From positions 179,929-243,928 of the forward strand of contig CACXPX010000003.1 in the NCBI GenBank assembly GCA_902769705.1: a stretch of DNA of 64,000 nt, given 5' to 3'. The number at the start of each line of letters is the position of its first letter. Position 1 is the first letter of the stretch. Source of the DNA: an uncultured Prevotellaceae bacterium. GTDB taxonomy: Bacteria; Bacteroidota; Bacteroidia; Bacteroidales; Bacteroidaceae. The notes below the pieces were generated by a model. It was not told the origin of the DNA. It saw nothing but the letters and a program-made list of their open reading frames with translations, and did no database searches. Shown here one piece after another: positions 51,401 through 59,951 of the stretch. Made by a program: the position numbers and the translations under genes.

Positions 51401-53088
51401 CTGTTCATCGTAGCACGCACACGCCCATTGCGAACATCGGCATTAGCGGTGATATTGTCCAGACGATAGTCGCCATACTTGAATTGGTCGACCTTGGCTT
51501 TGGCGGTCAGACGCGTTTGAGGCGATGTGGGGTCGGTGCCTTGCCCACGGAGGTCGATATCTGCGGTGAGAGGACTCAGTCCAAAGTTGGGCAAGAAACG
51601 TTGCAATCCCAGCTTTCGGGCTTTCAGACTTGCGGTATAGGCCGACTTTCGGGCGTCGAAGTCTACGGCACCTTTCAGTTCTCCACCACCCTCGTTAGCC
51701 ACGAAACGAGCCTCATAGCGCTCATTTCCATTAGCCTTCAGGTTTCCTTTCAGCTTGATGTTCTTGGGGATATTCACGTCGCGTTGCAAGTCGCGCGGCA
51801 TCAACTCTTTCACAAACGAGAGGTCGTGGCCTTGGGCGTCAATATCGACATCGGCCTTCAGGCGCTTCATGTCATCCAAATTCTCTGCATAGCCCGTCAT
51901 CTTTGCCTTGAAGGCGGTGGGCAGAGACACGTTCAAGCCCTCGAAGCTCATGCGTTGCATGTTTCCATGAGCCACTCCGTTCACCGTCAGCGGTTCATTA
52001 GGCCAACGACGGCGGAATCCAGCAGGCATGGAGCCCATCAGTTTCATCATGTCCTGCTTGCCCAAAGAAGCATGTATATTGGTATTCAAACGACCTGGAT
52101 TGTTGATGTCGAACGTGTTGAGATCCATATTCAAGTCGGCACGAACGGAGGAGTCTGGCGTCTTCAGGTGGAAGTCGCGCACATAGAAACGTGTGGAGTC
52201 GAGGGCCAATCCTCCCGAGAGGCTGTCGACTCGTATGCCGCTCTTCTCGGTAAATGACAATTGGCGCAAGCTCGCATCCAGCCGATTGCCGCTATAACGC
52301 ACGGAATCGACCTTCAAATGAACATCGGAAAGCGCCAGATGGTTCGTGTCGAGTCCGTCCACAGAAGGCTCATAAGCATTGTCGTAGGTCACACGGCCGT
52401 CTTTCACGTCTAATTTCATGACCTCGTAAATGCCTTCTCCCAAATCGAAGAAGCCTCCCTGAGCCTTTGCATCGCCAAGATGAGCGTTCACGCGCAACGT
52501 GTCGCCAGGCATTCTGACGGCCACATCACTACGATGAATGGCCAATTGGTCGACATTGATTTTCCAACGGTTGGTGCTTTCGGTGGTATCGGGTGGCACA
52601 CTATCAGCCAAAGCCACCGCTATGCGGGCGTCTGAAAGGTTAACTTCGTCCAAGCGAACGCTCTCTGCACCCAAATCGATGCCGTGACTCTTGAGGCTCA
52701 ACTCTCCTATCGTTCCCTTCACATGGGCGGCATCAACGAAATCAACGGTGTTTATCTTGGCTTGTTTGAACGTCAGTTCGTCAATCTCCACTCGTTTTTT
52801 CAGCAATGGCCACAAACGAACTTTAGCCACCGCATGCTCGATGTCGGCTATCGTGTCGCTATTCTCCTTTCCAATCACTTTCACGTCATCAAGGCCCAAG
52901 TCAAGTGGAAACTCTAACCTCACTTGACCGACACTGATGTCCATTCCTGTCTTCTCGGAAGCATAAGCAGCAACTTGCTTCACCGCCCACCGCTGAAACG
53001 GAGGGAAGTAAAGCAGAGCAGCCAACAGCAGTAAAACGCCCACCAAGGCTCCCACTGCCCAAGCTCCATATTTAAATATCTTCTTCAT
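48421..53088 (-). CDS. tamB: TamB-like AsmA/DUF490 protein
   Basis: 1555 residues. One N-terminal membrane helix (about 8-30), then a very long run of amphipathic beta-strands (AsmA-like start WAVKQVAAYASEKTG, many VRADLNMDLNTFD-like strands), ending in the conserved TamB domain (about 1080-1510, with GGGNLRMQYNPAENLRLTGR and NYSFKFAKRFWNNKLKISVG). Such proteins form a hydrophobic groove bridging the periplasm for phospholipid transfer. The last 30 residues repeat DSTLR and may be disordered. Confidence 0.9.
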   Translation of the reverse strand: MKKIFKYGAWAVGALVGVLLLLAALLYFPPFQRWAVKQVAAYASEKTGMDISVGQVRLEFPLDLGLDDVKVIGKENSDTIADIEHAVAKVRLWPLLKKRVEIDELTFKQAKINTVDFVDAAHVKGTIGELSLKSHGIDLGAESVRLDEVNLSDARIAVALADSVPPDTTESTNRWKINVDQLAIHRSDVAVRMPGDTLRVNAHLGDAKAQGGFFDLGEGIYEVMKLDVKDGRVTYDNAYEPSVDGLDTNHLALSDVHLKVDSVRYSGNRLDASLRQLSFTEKSGIRVDSLSGGLALDSTRFYVRDFHLKTPDSSVRADLNMDLNTFDINNPGRLNTNIHASLGKQDMMKLMGSMPAGFRRRWPNEPLTVNGVAHGNMQRMSFEGLNVSLPTAFKAKMTGYAENLDDMKRLKADVDIDAQGHDLSFVKELMPRDLQRDVNIPKNIKLKGNLKANGNERYEARFVANEGGGELKGAVDFDARKSAYTASLKARKLGLQRFLPNFGLSPLTADIDLRGQGTDPTSPQTRLTAKAKVDQFKYGDYRLDNITANADVRNGRVRATMNSQNPLVKGSFNAEGLLNSKRLRGTVIADITNADLTALGLAESPLTVGGCAHLDIDTDMKQYYKVEGTVGDLVVRDDQHVYRPGDVAIDLLTRRDTTHVVADMGDFHLDMDAASGYEQLLKVGTELYDEVKSQWRNREIDQVAFRRKLPEARMSLSSGQNNFIMEMLAQQGMTLQSISCKIHSSALTGLNGNMHVEKFMLDSMLLDTINFSIVSDSTRMSYRAQVRNNEKNPQYTFNALVDGVLRDRGTVMGARLFDASGKMGLRLGVEATMEENGFRFQPYIKTPIIGYKEFTMGDGNYMFLGNDNRVSADVVMKAADGTGLQIYTNDENEDALQDVTLTVHQFNLEELLSVIPYMPDVKGMMNGDFHAIQTADELSVSSNLSIDKLVYENSPMGNLGTEFVYIPKDDGSHYVDGILIQDGQEIATLQGSYKSEGKGWLDAQLGLERLPLSLINGFIPDQIIGLQGRAEGALDIRGTLSKPQVDGEVYLDSAYLVSVPYGVKLRFDNDPVTISKSRLLFENFNMNASNNSPLTTYGTLDFSDLDHMKLDVRMRAQNFLLVDAKENPRSEAFGKAYVNFYGTMKGELSQLNMRGKLDVLGTTDLVYILRDSPLTTDNQLDELVKFTDFADTTQTVVKRPELMGFNMDLTVGVDKGAHIMAYLNNDKSNYIDLMGGGNLRMQYNPAENLRLTGRYSLDNGEMKYSLPIIPLKTFTIKDGSYIEFTGDPMNPTLNITATEDIRTSVTGSNGVGRSVNFDCGVIITKTLNDMGLEFTLDAPEDMALHSELQTMSVEQRGKLAVTMLTTGMYLADGDTNGFSMNNALSTFLQSEINNITGNALRTLDFSVGLDNTIDASGNTSTNYSFKFAKRFWNNKLKISVGGKVSTGVEMPNQNQSFFDNVTFEYRLDNTANKFVKLFYENNVYDWLEGYTQEYGGGFIWRRSLQHFKDIFNFKSDNNTIPASLRRDSTLRSSTNAVAPLRSPNDSTLRTNETTR

Positions 53089-53140
53089 CTATGACAAACG
53101 AAGGAGACGTCATGAATGTTCACGAGGTGCAAAGTAAACA

Positions 53141-53202
53141 AAAAAAAAGGAAATTGCGAAACCTTGAGGCAATAATTTACGCCAAAATCTCGCAATTTCC
53201 TT
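53141..53202 (-). terminator. Terminator of the tetR-fabG-rluA operon
   Basis: AAGGAAATTGCGA and its complement TCGCAATTTCCTT flank a 30-nt loop; on the minus strand eight or nine T follow. Confidence 0.8.
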
Positions 53203-53224
53203 ATTCTTTAACAAATCTGCGCCA

Positions 53225-53896
53225 TCAAATTGGTGCGATGGCCTGCCAAAGGCTGTCAGCAGGCAGAGGAGCAACAGCACGAATGGTCTCGTGAGACACA
53301 GGGTGCTCGAACTCAACACTACGAGCGAGAAGAGAGATGCTGCCGTCGGGATTCGACCGCTGAGCACCATACTTCAAGTCGCCTTTGATGGGGCAGCCAA
53401 TAGCCGCCAACTGACAACGAATCTGATGATGGCGCCCCGTCATGAGCTGCACTTCAAGCAAGGAGTAATTAGTCGACGCACCAATGACCTTGTATTTCAG
53501 CACGGCACGTTTCGAGCCTGGCTTCTCAGTCTCGCTGGCATAGCTTTTGTTCTGCTTCTCATTGCGCCTGAGCCAATGAGTCAGCGTGTCTTCCTCGTGG
53601 GGTGGTCGGTTCTTGGTAATCGCCCAATAGGTTTTTCGCACCTGACCTTCGGCAAACATACGGTTGAGACGCTCCAATGCCTTAGACGTGCGGGCAAAGA
53701 CCACCAAGCCAGCCACAGGACGGTCGAGCCGATGAACCACACCGATAAACACATCTCCCGGCTTCTGGTATTTCTCCTTGATGTATTGCTTCACCAGTTC
53801 CGACAGCGGTGTGTCGCCTGTCTTGTCGCCCTGAACGATTTCACCGCTCCGCTTGGCGACAATGATGACATGGTTGTCCTCGTAGACTACCTGCAT
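53225..53896 (-). CDS. RluA-family pseudouridine synthase
   Basis: 223 residues, without S4 domain. Catalytic Asp58 in GVVHRLDRPVAG, plus LLEVQLMTGRHHQIR and a C-terminal hydrophobic strand. It isomerises uridine in rRNA or tRNA; the exact target is not predictable. Starts 4 nt after fabG. Confidence 0.88.
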   Translation of the reverse strand: MQVVYEDNHVIIVAKRSGEIVQGDKTGDTPLSELVKQYIKEKYQKPGDVFIGVVHRLDRPVAGLVVFARTSKALERLNRMFAEGQVRKTYWAITKNRPPHEEDTLTHWLRRNEKQNKSYASETEKPGSKRAVLKYKVIGASTNYSLLEVQLMTGRHHQIRCQLAAIGCPIKGDLKYGAQRSNPDGSISLLARSVEFEHPVSHETIRAVAPLPADSLWQAIAPI

Positions 53897-53900
53897 GATA

Positions 53901-54638
53901 TTACATGTTCATGCCACCATCCACCTGGATGACCTGTCCGCTAACATAGCTCGACATGTCGCTGGCGAGGAAGGTTGCCACATTGGCGATGTCTTCAACA
54001 GTACCACCACGACGAAGAGGAATCTTGTTGCACCATTCCTTACGAACATCTTCAGGAAGTGCCTGAGTCATAGCAGTGTCGATGAATCCAGGAGCAATAG
54101 CGTTGGCACGAATGCCCTTCGGGCCCATTTCCTGTCCGATAGACTTTGCCAAAGCGATGAGTCCGGCTTTCGAAGCGGCATAGTTGGCCTGTCCGGCATT
54201 TCCATGCACACCCACCACAGAAGCCATATTGATAATGCTTCCACCACGCTGACGCATCATCACAGGTACACAAGCGTGAATGAAGTTAAAGGCCGACTTC
54301 AGGTTAACAGCGATGACAGCATCCCACTGCTGCTCGGTCATGCGAAGCATGAGGCCGTCTTTGGTGATACCAGCGTTGTTGACCAGAATATCTATCGAAC
54401 CAAACTCTTCTTTCACTGCCTTCACCACCTCTTCTGTCTGAGCAAAATCGGCGGCGTTTGATGCATAACTCTTAGCCTTCACACCCTTGGCGGCAATTTC
54501 CTGTTCTGTCTCCAAGTTGATTTCCAAATCTGTGAATGCAACGTTTGCACCCTCTTCGGCAAACTTCAGTGCAATGGCCTTGCCAATGCCACGTGCAGCA
54601 CCTGTGATGAGTGCTGTCTTACCTTGTAATAATCCCAT
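53901..54638 (-). CDS. fabG: 3-oxoacyl-ACP reductase
   Basis: 245 residues, short-chain dehydrogenase with TGAARGIG (about 12-19), NNAG (87-90), Ser140, Tyr153 and Lys157 (YAASK). It reduces 3-ketoacyl-ACP with NADPH in fatty-acid elongation. Sitting directly behind a TetR regulator suggests that the regulator controls fatty-acid synthesis. Confidence 0.93.
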   Translation of the reverse strand: MGLLQGKTALITGAARGIGKAIALKFAEEGANVAFTDLEINLETEQEIAAKGVKAKSYASNAADFAQTEEVVKAVKEEFGSIDILVNNAGITKDGLMLRMTEQQWDAVIAVNLKSAFNFIHACVPVMMRQRGGSIINMASVVGVHGNAGQANYAASKAGLIALAKSIGQEMGPKGIRANAIAPGFIDTAMTQALPEDVRKEWCNKIPLRRGGTVEDIANVATFLASDMSSYVSGQVIQVDGGMNM

Positions 54639-54682
54639 GTTTACTTTGTTTTTTATGTATTATTGATGTTGTTTCTTAACTC

Positions 54683-55276
54683 TCAGGGCTTGATGCGCTT
54701 GCCCAAAGCACCATACACCACCTTAGCCACTTGTGGCTTGGTAGCTTCCTCGGTCATACCGTGGGCGATGCGGCCATAGATGTAAGGAACCTCAAGTCCC
54801 TTGATACAATAGTGGGTGATGTCGGCCACCAAATCCACGTTGTCGATGTCGAACTCTCCATCAGCCTTGCCTTCAGCATACACCTTGCGGAATAGTTCAA
54901 TTTCATCGTCATCGAAATTTTTGCGCACTTTCTCCACTGTCCAGATATTGCGGAAGAACTCGGCGCGCAAATTACCGTTGCGCACCACCGTCTCCTTGAT
55001 GGAACTCAGGTGGGTGTAGATGAGTTCGATGATCTTTTCTTGCGGACGAATCTTCTTCGCAGCCACTTCGTCAAGTTTGTCGCTCAACCGCTCAAGCTCT
55101 GACTCGATAACAGCCGTATAGACATCTTCCTTACTTTTAAAATAGGTGTAGAGCGTCCGACGACCTTTGCCCGAAGCCAAAGCAATATCGTTCATCGTTG
55201 TGTTGGCGATGCCATTCTTGGCAAAAAGTTGCCGTGCCACATCCACTAATACCTGTCTAGTCTTTGATATTGACAT
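54683..55276 (-). CDS. TetR/AcrR-family transcription regulator
   Basis: 197 residues. N-terminal helix-turn-helix (TTMNDIALASGKGRRTLYTY) followed by FKSKEDVY and an all-helical ligand domain. First gene of an operon with fabG. A dyad overlapping its own promoter suggests autoregulation and probable lipid-linked control. Confidence 0.9.
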   Translation of the reverse strand: MSISKTRQVLVDVARQLFAKNGIANTTMNDIALASGKGRRTLYTYFKSKEDVYTAVIESELERLSDKLDEVAAKKIRPQEKIIELIYTHLSSIKETVVRNGNLRAEFFRNIWTVEKVRKNFDDDEIELFRKVYAEGKADGEFDIDNVDLVADITHYCIKGLEVPYIYGRIAHGMTEEATKPQVAKVVYGALGKRIKP

Positions 55277-55304
55277 AATGAATACCCTCCTCTAAATATA
55301 AAAA

Positions 55305-55358
55305 TGCACACACATGGTGTCGTGTGCAAAATTAGTTTTTTTATTTCATTCATGCAAA
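55305..55358 (-). promoter_or_regulatory. Promoter with overlapping operator-like dyad of the tetR-fabG operon
   Basis: On the minus strand, TTTG (55355-55358), 20 nt, TAATTTTG (55327-55334). TGCACAC (55305-55311) and GTGTGCA (55322-55328) form an inverted repeat with a 10-nt centre; its upstream half overlaps the end of the -7 element, so a bound repressor would block the start site. Confidence 0.75.
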
Positions 55359-55425
55359 TAATTCCGACTAAAATGTCATAAAATTGTCATAAAAACACCA
55401 AAAACGCAAAATAATGTGGATAATA

Positions 55426-55457
55426 TTTGCATAATAAAAAAAAAGGTAGTACCTTTG
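55426..55457 (+). promoter_or_regulatory. Promoter of the initiator tRNA gene
   Basis: TTTG (55426-55429), 20 nt, TACCTTTG (55450-55457). Perfect consensus, 21 nt before the tRNA. Confidence 0.85.
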
Positions 55458-55478
55458 CACTCGCTAAACAAAAAACAT

Positions 55479-55551
55479 CGCGGAGTGGAGCAGTTGGTAG
55501 CTCGCCAGGCTCATAACCTGGAGGTCGCATGTTCGAGTCCTGCCTCCGCAA
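55479..55551 (+). tRNA. Initiator tRNA-fMet (CAT)
   Basis: 73 nt cloverleaf. Acceptor CGCGGAG / CTCCGCA with the C1-A72 mismatch typical of bacterial initiator tRNA; anticodon loop CTCATAA in a CCAGG/CCTGG stem; T-arm with TTCGAGTCC; discriminator A. CCA is not encoded. Confidence 0.93.
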
Positions 55552-55560
55552 CTCAATCAA

Positions 55561-55601
55561 GCCGTAACAAGTTGGAAAGTCAACAAGTTGCGGCCTTTTT
55601 T
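55561..55601 (+). terminator. Terminator of the tRNA gene
   Basis: GCCGTAACAAGTTG pairs with CAACAAGTTGCGGC (two internal mismatches), then six T. Confidence 0.82.
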
Positions 55602-55684
55602 ATTGGCAGAAACAATATGGTGGTTGGCCAAACATCCAACAACTTAGACACCATCTCAAGAAAAGAAAAGACTATTTTGCTCGT

Positions 55685-55794
55685 GCCAAAGACCGCTAAT
55701 GACTCGCTCATAAGCCACAAATGAGCCGCTCAAAGACCACAACTGACAAGCTTAAAAGCCACAAATGACAACCTCAAAGGACATCAATGACAAT
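55685..55794. repeat. 22-nt-period array C (5 units)
   Basis: Units at 55685, 55707, 55729, 55751 and 55773 with cores like AGCCACAAATGAC. Same class as array A right half. Lies between the tRNA and tatA; nothing else is seen in this stretch. Confidence 0.88.
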
Positions 55795-55886
55795 TTGAAC
55801 GACATGAAAAACGCCCGATGAAACAAAGTATTCTACAAAAAAACGCAAAATAAAAGACAAAATAGAGGTTGTTCCCTTTTTTTTTG

Positions 55887-55894
55887 TATATTTG
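55887..55894 (+). promoter_or_regulatory. -7 element TATATTTG of the tat operon
   Basis: TAnnTTTG match 32 nt before tatA; -33 element poor. Confidence 0.55.
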
Positions 55895-55926
55895 CAAACA
55901 GAAAGCAACTAAAAACAAGAACTATT

Positions 55927-56136
55927 ATGTTTGGACTAAGAGCTCAAGAAATTCTATTCATTGCACTCATCATCCTACTGCTTTTCGGCGGCAAGAAAAT
56001 CCCTGAACTGATGAAAGGGCTTGGGAAAGGCGTGAAAAGTTTCAAGCAAGGGATGAATGAGCCACTCGACTTTGACGAAAAAACTGAGGTGAAAGGCAAG
56101 AAGCAAGAGGATAGCGACGAGAAAAAGGAAGCATGA
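55927..56136 (+). CDS. tatA: Sec-independent translocase subunit TatA
   Basis: 69 residues: short N-terminal membrane helix ([20 protein letters not shown] with the FGGKKIPEL turn), an amphipathic helix ([13 protein letters not shown]) and an acidic tail. It forms the export pore for folded proteins. No tatB is present, so TatA probably serves both roles. ATGA overlap with tatC. Confidence 0.93.
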   Translation: MFGLRAQEILFIALIILLLFGGKKIPELMKGLGKGVKSFKQGMNEPLDFDEKTEVKGKKQEDSDEKKEA

Positions 56137-56903
56137 AACATGACGTGACCCAGCGACAAGGCGAACAGATGTCTTTCTGGAACCACCTTGACGCACTGCG
56201 GACTTGCATCATCAAGGCCATAATCATGGTGGTGGTCTTTGGGGTGTTGGCGTTCATTTTGAAGGAACAACTGTTCGACATCGTGCTCGCTCCACGCACC
56301 AGCGACTTCATAACCTACAAACTGATGGGAAGCGAACCGTTCTCCATTCATCTGATGAACACTGGATTGACCGAACAATTCGTCATTCACATGAAGGTGG
56401 CCATGTATACAGGTTTGTTGGTTGCATCGCCCTACGTCATTTACCTGATTTTCGGATTCATTGCACCCGCCCTCTACAAAAGCGAAAGGAAATATGTGGC
56501 GCAGGCCACATTCAGCGCCTACGCAATGTTCATCATCGGAACGCTAGTTAACTATTACCTCCTGTTTCCGCTCACCGTACGCTTTCTGGGCACCTATCAG
56601 GTGAGTGCCGATGTGCAGAACATGCTGACCTTGCAATCCTACATTGACACGCTGCTGTCTATGACTTTCGTGATGGGAGTGATTTTCGAATTGCCTGTTG
56701 TCAGTTGGTTGTTAGCCAGAATAGGTATCCTGAAACACAATCTCATGACCGCCTACCGCAAACACGCCATAGTGGTCATCCTCATCGTGGCCGCCATCAT
56801 CACCCCCACTGGCGACGTTTTTACATTGCTGATTGTCTCATTACCCATCTGGCTGTTGTATGAAACCAGTATTCTGGTAGTCAAAAGAAGTGAAAAACAT
56901 TGA
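56133..56903 (+). CDS. tatC: Sec-independent translocase subunit TatC
   Basis: 256 residues, six helices. The N-terminal [13 protein letters not shown] with the essential acidic motif, and the P-rich periplasmic [18 protein letters not shown]. TatC binds twin-arginine signals. The two genes downstream both encode RR motifs, so they look like local clients. Confidence 0.94.
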   Translation: MKHDVTQRQGEQMSFWNHLDALRTCIIKAIIMVVVFGVLAFILKEQLFDIVLAPRTSDFITYKLMGSEPFSIHLMNTGLTEQFVIHMKVAMYTGLLVASPYVIYLIFGFIAPALYKSERKYVAQATFSAYAMFIIGTLVNYYLLFPLTVRFLGTYQVSADVQNMLTLQSYIDTLLSMTFVMGVIFELPVVSWLLARIGILKHNLMTAYRKHAIVVILIVAAIITPTGDVFTLLIVSLPIWLLYETSILVVKRSEKH

Positions 56904-56948
56904 TTCAAAAACATAGAAGACAAGACGAGAACCAAAACAAAAACACAT

Positions 56949-58490
56949 ATGAACTTAAGGAAAATCAGAATCATTCTGGCTGCCGTGTTCTTCATCGGCA
57001 TTACGTTGCTGTTCCTCGATTTCACAGGAACACTCCATCATTGGCTGGGCTGGATGGCGAAAGTGCAGTTCCTGCCTGCCGTGTTGGCACTCAACGCCAT
57101 TGTCATCGTGCTTTTGGTGGCACTCACGCTCATCTTCGGACGCATCTACTGTTCGGTGATTTGCCCGTTAGGAGTGTTCCAAGACATCGCTGCATGGCTG
57201 CACAAAAAACGCAACCGCTACACTTACTCACCAGCCATCTCGTGGCTACGCTATGCCGTTCTGGGCATTTTCATCGTCGCCCTCGTAGCAGGCATCGGTT
57301 CGCTTGTGGCGTTGTTGGCACCCTATAGTTCTTACGGACGCATAGCCACCAACCTGTTCCAGCCCATTTGGATGCTGGGCAACAACGTGCTGGCCGCTTT
57401 AGCCGAACGCATAGACAGCTACGCTTTCTACAAGACTGACGTGTGGCTGCGCACTTTGCCAACTTTCATCATAGCTGCTGCCACATTCATCATCCTCGTG
57501 GTGCTGGCTTGGAGAAATGGGCGCACCTATTGCAACACCATTTGTCCCGTCGGCACAGTGCTGGGATTCCTCTCCCGCTTCTCGTGGTTCAAGATAAGGT
57601 TCGATGCCGACAAATGCCGCGATTGCAGCCTGTGTTCCAAGAACTGCAAGGCATCGTGCATCGACTACAAGACTCACACCGTTGACTATAGCCGTTGTGT
57701 TGCCTGTGGCAACTGCGTGGACAAATGCAAGTTTGGCGCACTCTCCTACGCCCCAGGCAAACTAACACCCAACTCCAAGCCCCAACAGCCCACCACAAAG
57801 GAGGATGAGGAAGTGTCCACCAACACCCAACACCCGACATCCAACACCCAAGAAACGGTCTCCGATGCATCGCGCCGCTCTTTCCTGTTGGCCACAGCAT
57901 TGGCCACCACAGCCGCTCTTGCACAAGAGAAGAAGAAGGTGGATGGCGGACTGGCTGCTATCGAGGAGAAAGTGGCACCTAAACGCCACACACCCATCAC
58001 GCCTCCAGGCTCGCTGAGCGCACAACATATGGCCAAACACTGCACAGGTTGCCAACTTTGCGTAGCCGAATGCCCCAACGAAGTTTTGCGTCCAGCCACC
58101 GACTTGCTCCACCTGATGCAGCCTATCATGTCCTACGAGCGCGGCTATTGCCGACCCGAATGCACACGCTGTTCCGAAATCTGCCCCACTGGTGCCATCA
58201 AGCCCGTGGCAATAGAAGACAAGATATCCACGAAAATCGGCCACGCAGTGTGGGTGAAGAAAAACTGTCTGCCCATCGCAGAAGGAATAGAATGCGGCAA
58301 CTGTGCCCGCCACTGCCCCGCAGGAGCTATCGAGATGGTGCCCAGTGACCCCGACGACGAAAACTCGGCTATGATTCCTGCCGTCGACGAGGAATATTGC
58401 ATCGGCTGCGGAGCATGCGAGAATCTCTGTCCAGCACGTCCCTTCCCGGCCATCTATGTGGAAGGACACGAACAACACAGCACTCTCTGA
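56949..58490 (+). CDS. Membrane polyferredoxin fusion (NapH-like plus ferredoxin domain) with internal twin-arginine segment
   Basis: 513 residues. Part 1 (about 1-205): membrane helices with YCSVICPLG and YCNTICPVG, as in NapH/MauN quinol-oxidising proteins, then two [4Fe-4S] motifs (CRDCSLCSKNC, CVACGNCVDKC). Part 2: a low-complexity linker, then SRRSFLLATALATTAALA (about 312-329), a twin-arginine transmembrane segment inside the chain. Part 3 (about 365-505): a soluble domain with CTGCQLCVAEC, CTRCSEIC, CGNCARHC and CIGCGACENLC. The layout suggests cytosolic clusters, a Tat-inserted helix and periplasmic clusters, passing quinol electrons outward. Follows tatC by 45 nt. Confidence 0.85.
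   Translation: MNLRKIRIILAAVFFIGITLLFLDFTGTLHHWLGWMAKVQFLPAVLALNAIVIVLLVALTLIFGRIYCSVICPLGVFQDIAAWLHKKRNRYTYSPAISWLRYAVLGIFIVALVAGIGSLVALLAPYSSYGRIATNLFQPIWMLGNNVLAALAERIDSYAFYKTDVWLRTLPTFIIAAATFIILVVLAWRNGRTYCNTICPVGTVLGFLSRFSWFKIRFDADKCRDCSLCSKNCKASCIDYKTHTVDYSRCVACGNCVDKCKFGALSYAPGKLTPNSKPQQPTTKEDEEVSTNTQHPTSNTQETVSDASRRSFLLATALATTAALAQEKKKVDGGLAAIEEKVAPKRHTPITPPGSLSAQHMAKHCTGCQLCVAECPNEVLRPATDLLHLMQPIMSYERGYCRPECTRCSEICPTGAIKPVAIEDKISTKIGHAVWVKKNCLPIAEGIECGNCARHCPAGAIEMVPSDPDDENSAMIPAVDEEYCIGCGACENLCPARPFPAIYVEGHEQHSTL
57768..57865. repeat. CAACACCC-type low-complexity insert within the polyferredoxin gene
   Basis: CCAACACCCAACACCCGACA and neighbours resemble the intergenic repeat at 7966-8093 and are translated as a Thr/Gln/Pro-rich linker just before the internal twin-arginine segment. 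Confidence 0.55.
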
Positions 58491-58523
58491 CACAACCATC
58501 CTAAACCTAAACATAGAATCAGC

Positions 58524-59915
58524 ATGAGCAAAAAAGACATATCACGACGCAAATTCCTGAAGCTCATTGGAGCGGGAACCGTCGCAACAACTGCCGCACT
58601 CGCAGGATGCGGCGGCAAGGAACAAGACTTGATTGACGAAAACGGCCCGAAAGTGGAGCCTCCCGTTGGGAAGATGACTTATCGCAAGAACCCGAAGACC
58701 GGCGAAGAAGTGTCGCTCTTGGGATACGGCATGATGCGACTTCCGATGAAACCAGGCGATGACGGGAAGGACGTTCTCGACCAGGAGATGATTAACCGGC
58801 AGGTGGACTATGCCATCGAGCACGGAGTGAACTATTTCGACACGTCACCTGCCTACTGCCAAGGCCTCTCCGAGCGAGCTACAGGCATCGCCCTCCACCG
58901 CCACCCGCGCAAAGACTACTTCGTGGCAACGAAGCTTTCAAACTTCAATCCCGCCACATGGGAGCGCGAGGAAGCCATCAAAATGTACCACGATTCCATG
59001 AAGGAACTCCAAGTGGACTACATCGATTACTATCTGTTACACGCCATCGGAGGAAGCGGCATTGAGGAATTCAACAACCGATACATCAACAACGGCATGC
59101 TCGACTTCTTGATGGAAGAGCGGAAAGCAGGACGCATCCGCAACCTCGGATTCTCCTATCACGGTGCCATCTCCGTTTTCGACCATCTGCTCGAAAACAA
59201 CGACAAATACCATTGGGACTTCGTGCAGATAGAACTCAATTACCTCGATTGGGACTTCGCTAACGAAATCAACGACAGCAATACCGACGCCAGCTATCTC
59301 TACGCCGAGCTGCAGAAGCGAGGAATCCCTGCCGTCATTATGGAACCGTTGCTTGGAGGACGACTCGCCAAGTTGCCGCAATACCTTATGCGCGAACTTA
59401 AGACTCGCAATCCAGAGAAGACCGTGGCATCGTGGGCTTTCCGATATGCAGGAACGCCCGAGGGTGTGCTCACAGTGCTCAGCGGAATGACCTATATGGA
59501 GCACCTCAAGGATAATCTCCTCACTTACTGCCCACTTGAACCGCTAACCGAAAAGGAACAGGAATACCTGCAAAACGAGATTGCACGAAAGATTGTGGGG
59601 CTGGAAAATATCCCCTGCAACGACTGCAAATACTGTATGCCCTGCCCCTACGGAGTGGACATCCCCGCCATTTTCGTGCACTACAACAAATGCAAGAACG
59701 AGGGCACACTGCCCAACGACAACCAAGACCCGAACTATCGCAAATACCGCCGGCAGTTCCTCATCGGACAAGACCGCAGCGTGCCAAAGCTTAGGCAAGC
59801 CAACCATTGCATTCAGTGTGGTCAATGCCAACCCCATTGCCCGCAGAGCATCCGCATTCCTCAAGAGCTGCAACGCATCGACGAGTTCGTGGAGAAGTTG
59901 AAACAAGAAGGCTAA
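58524..59915 (+). CDS. Tat-exported aldo/keto reductase lipoprotein with C-terminal [4Fe-4S] domain
   Basis: 463 residues. N-terminal SRRKFLKLIGAGTVATTAAL with lipobox LAGC: a twin-arginine lipoprotein signal. AKR domain (about 45-350) with Asp and Tyr in YFDTSPAY, Lys in FVATKL and His in YYLLHAIGG. C-terminal ferredoxin-like part with CNDCKYCMPCPYGVDIP and CIQCGQCQPHCPQS. It may receive electrons from the polyferredoxin through these clusters and use them on an unknown periplasmic substrate. Operon with tatA and tatC. Confidence 0.87.
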   Translation: MSKKDISRRKFLKLIGAGTVATTAALAGCGGKEQDLIDENGPKVEPPVGKMTYRKNPKTGEEVSLLGYGMMRLPMKPGDDGKDVLDQEMINRQVDYAIEHGVNYFDTSPAYCQGLSERATGIALHRHPRKDYFVATKLSNFNPATWEREEAIKMYHDSMKELQVDYIDYYLLHAIGGSGIEEFNNRYINNGMLDFLMEERKAGRIRNLGFSYHGAISVFDHLLENNDKYHWDFVQIELNYLDWDFANEINDSNTDASYLYAELQKRGIPAVIMEPLLGGRLAKLPQYLMRELKTRNPEKTVASWAFRYAGTPEGVLTVLSGMTYMEHLKDNLLTYCPLEPLTEKEQEYLQNEIARKIVGLENIPCNDCKYCMPCPYGVDIPAIFVHYNKCKNEGTLPNDNQDPNYRKYRRQFLIGQDRSVPKLRQANHCIQCGQCQPHCPQSIRIPQELQRIDEFVEKLKQEG

Positions 59916-59951
59916 GACGCCCTTTCCTCCTCTTTTCCTACTAACAACTAT

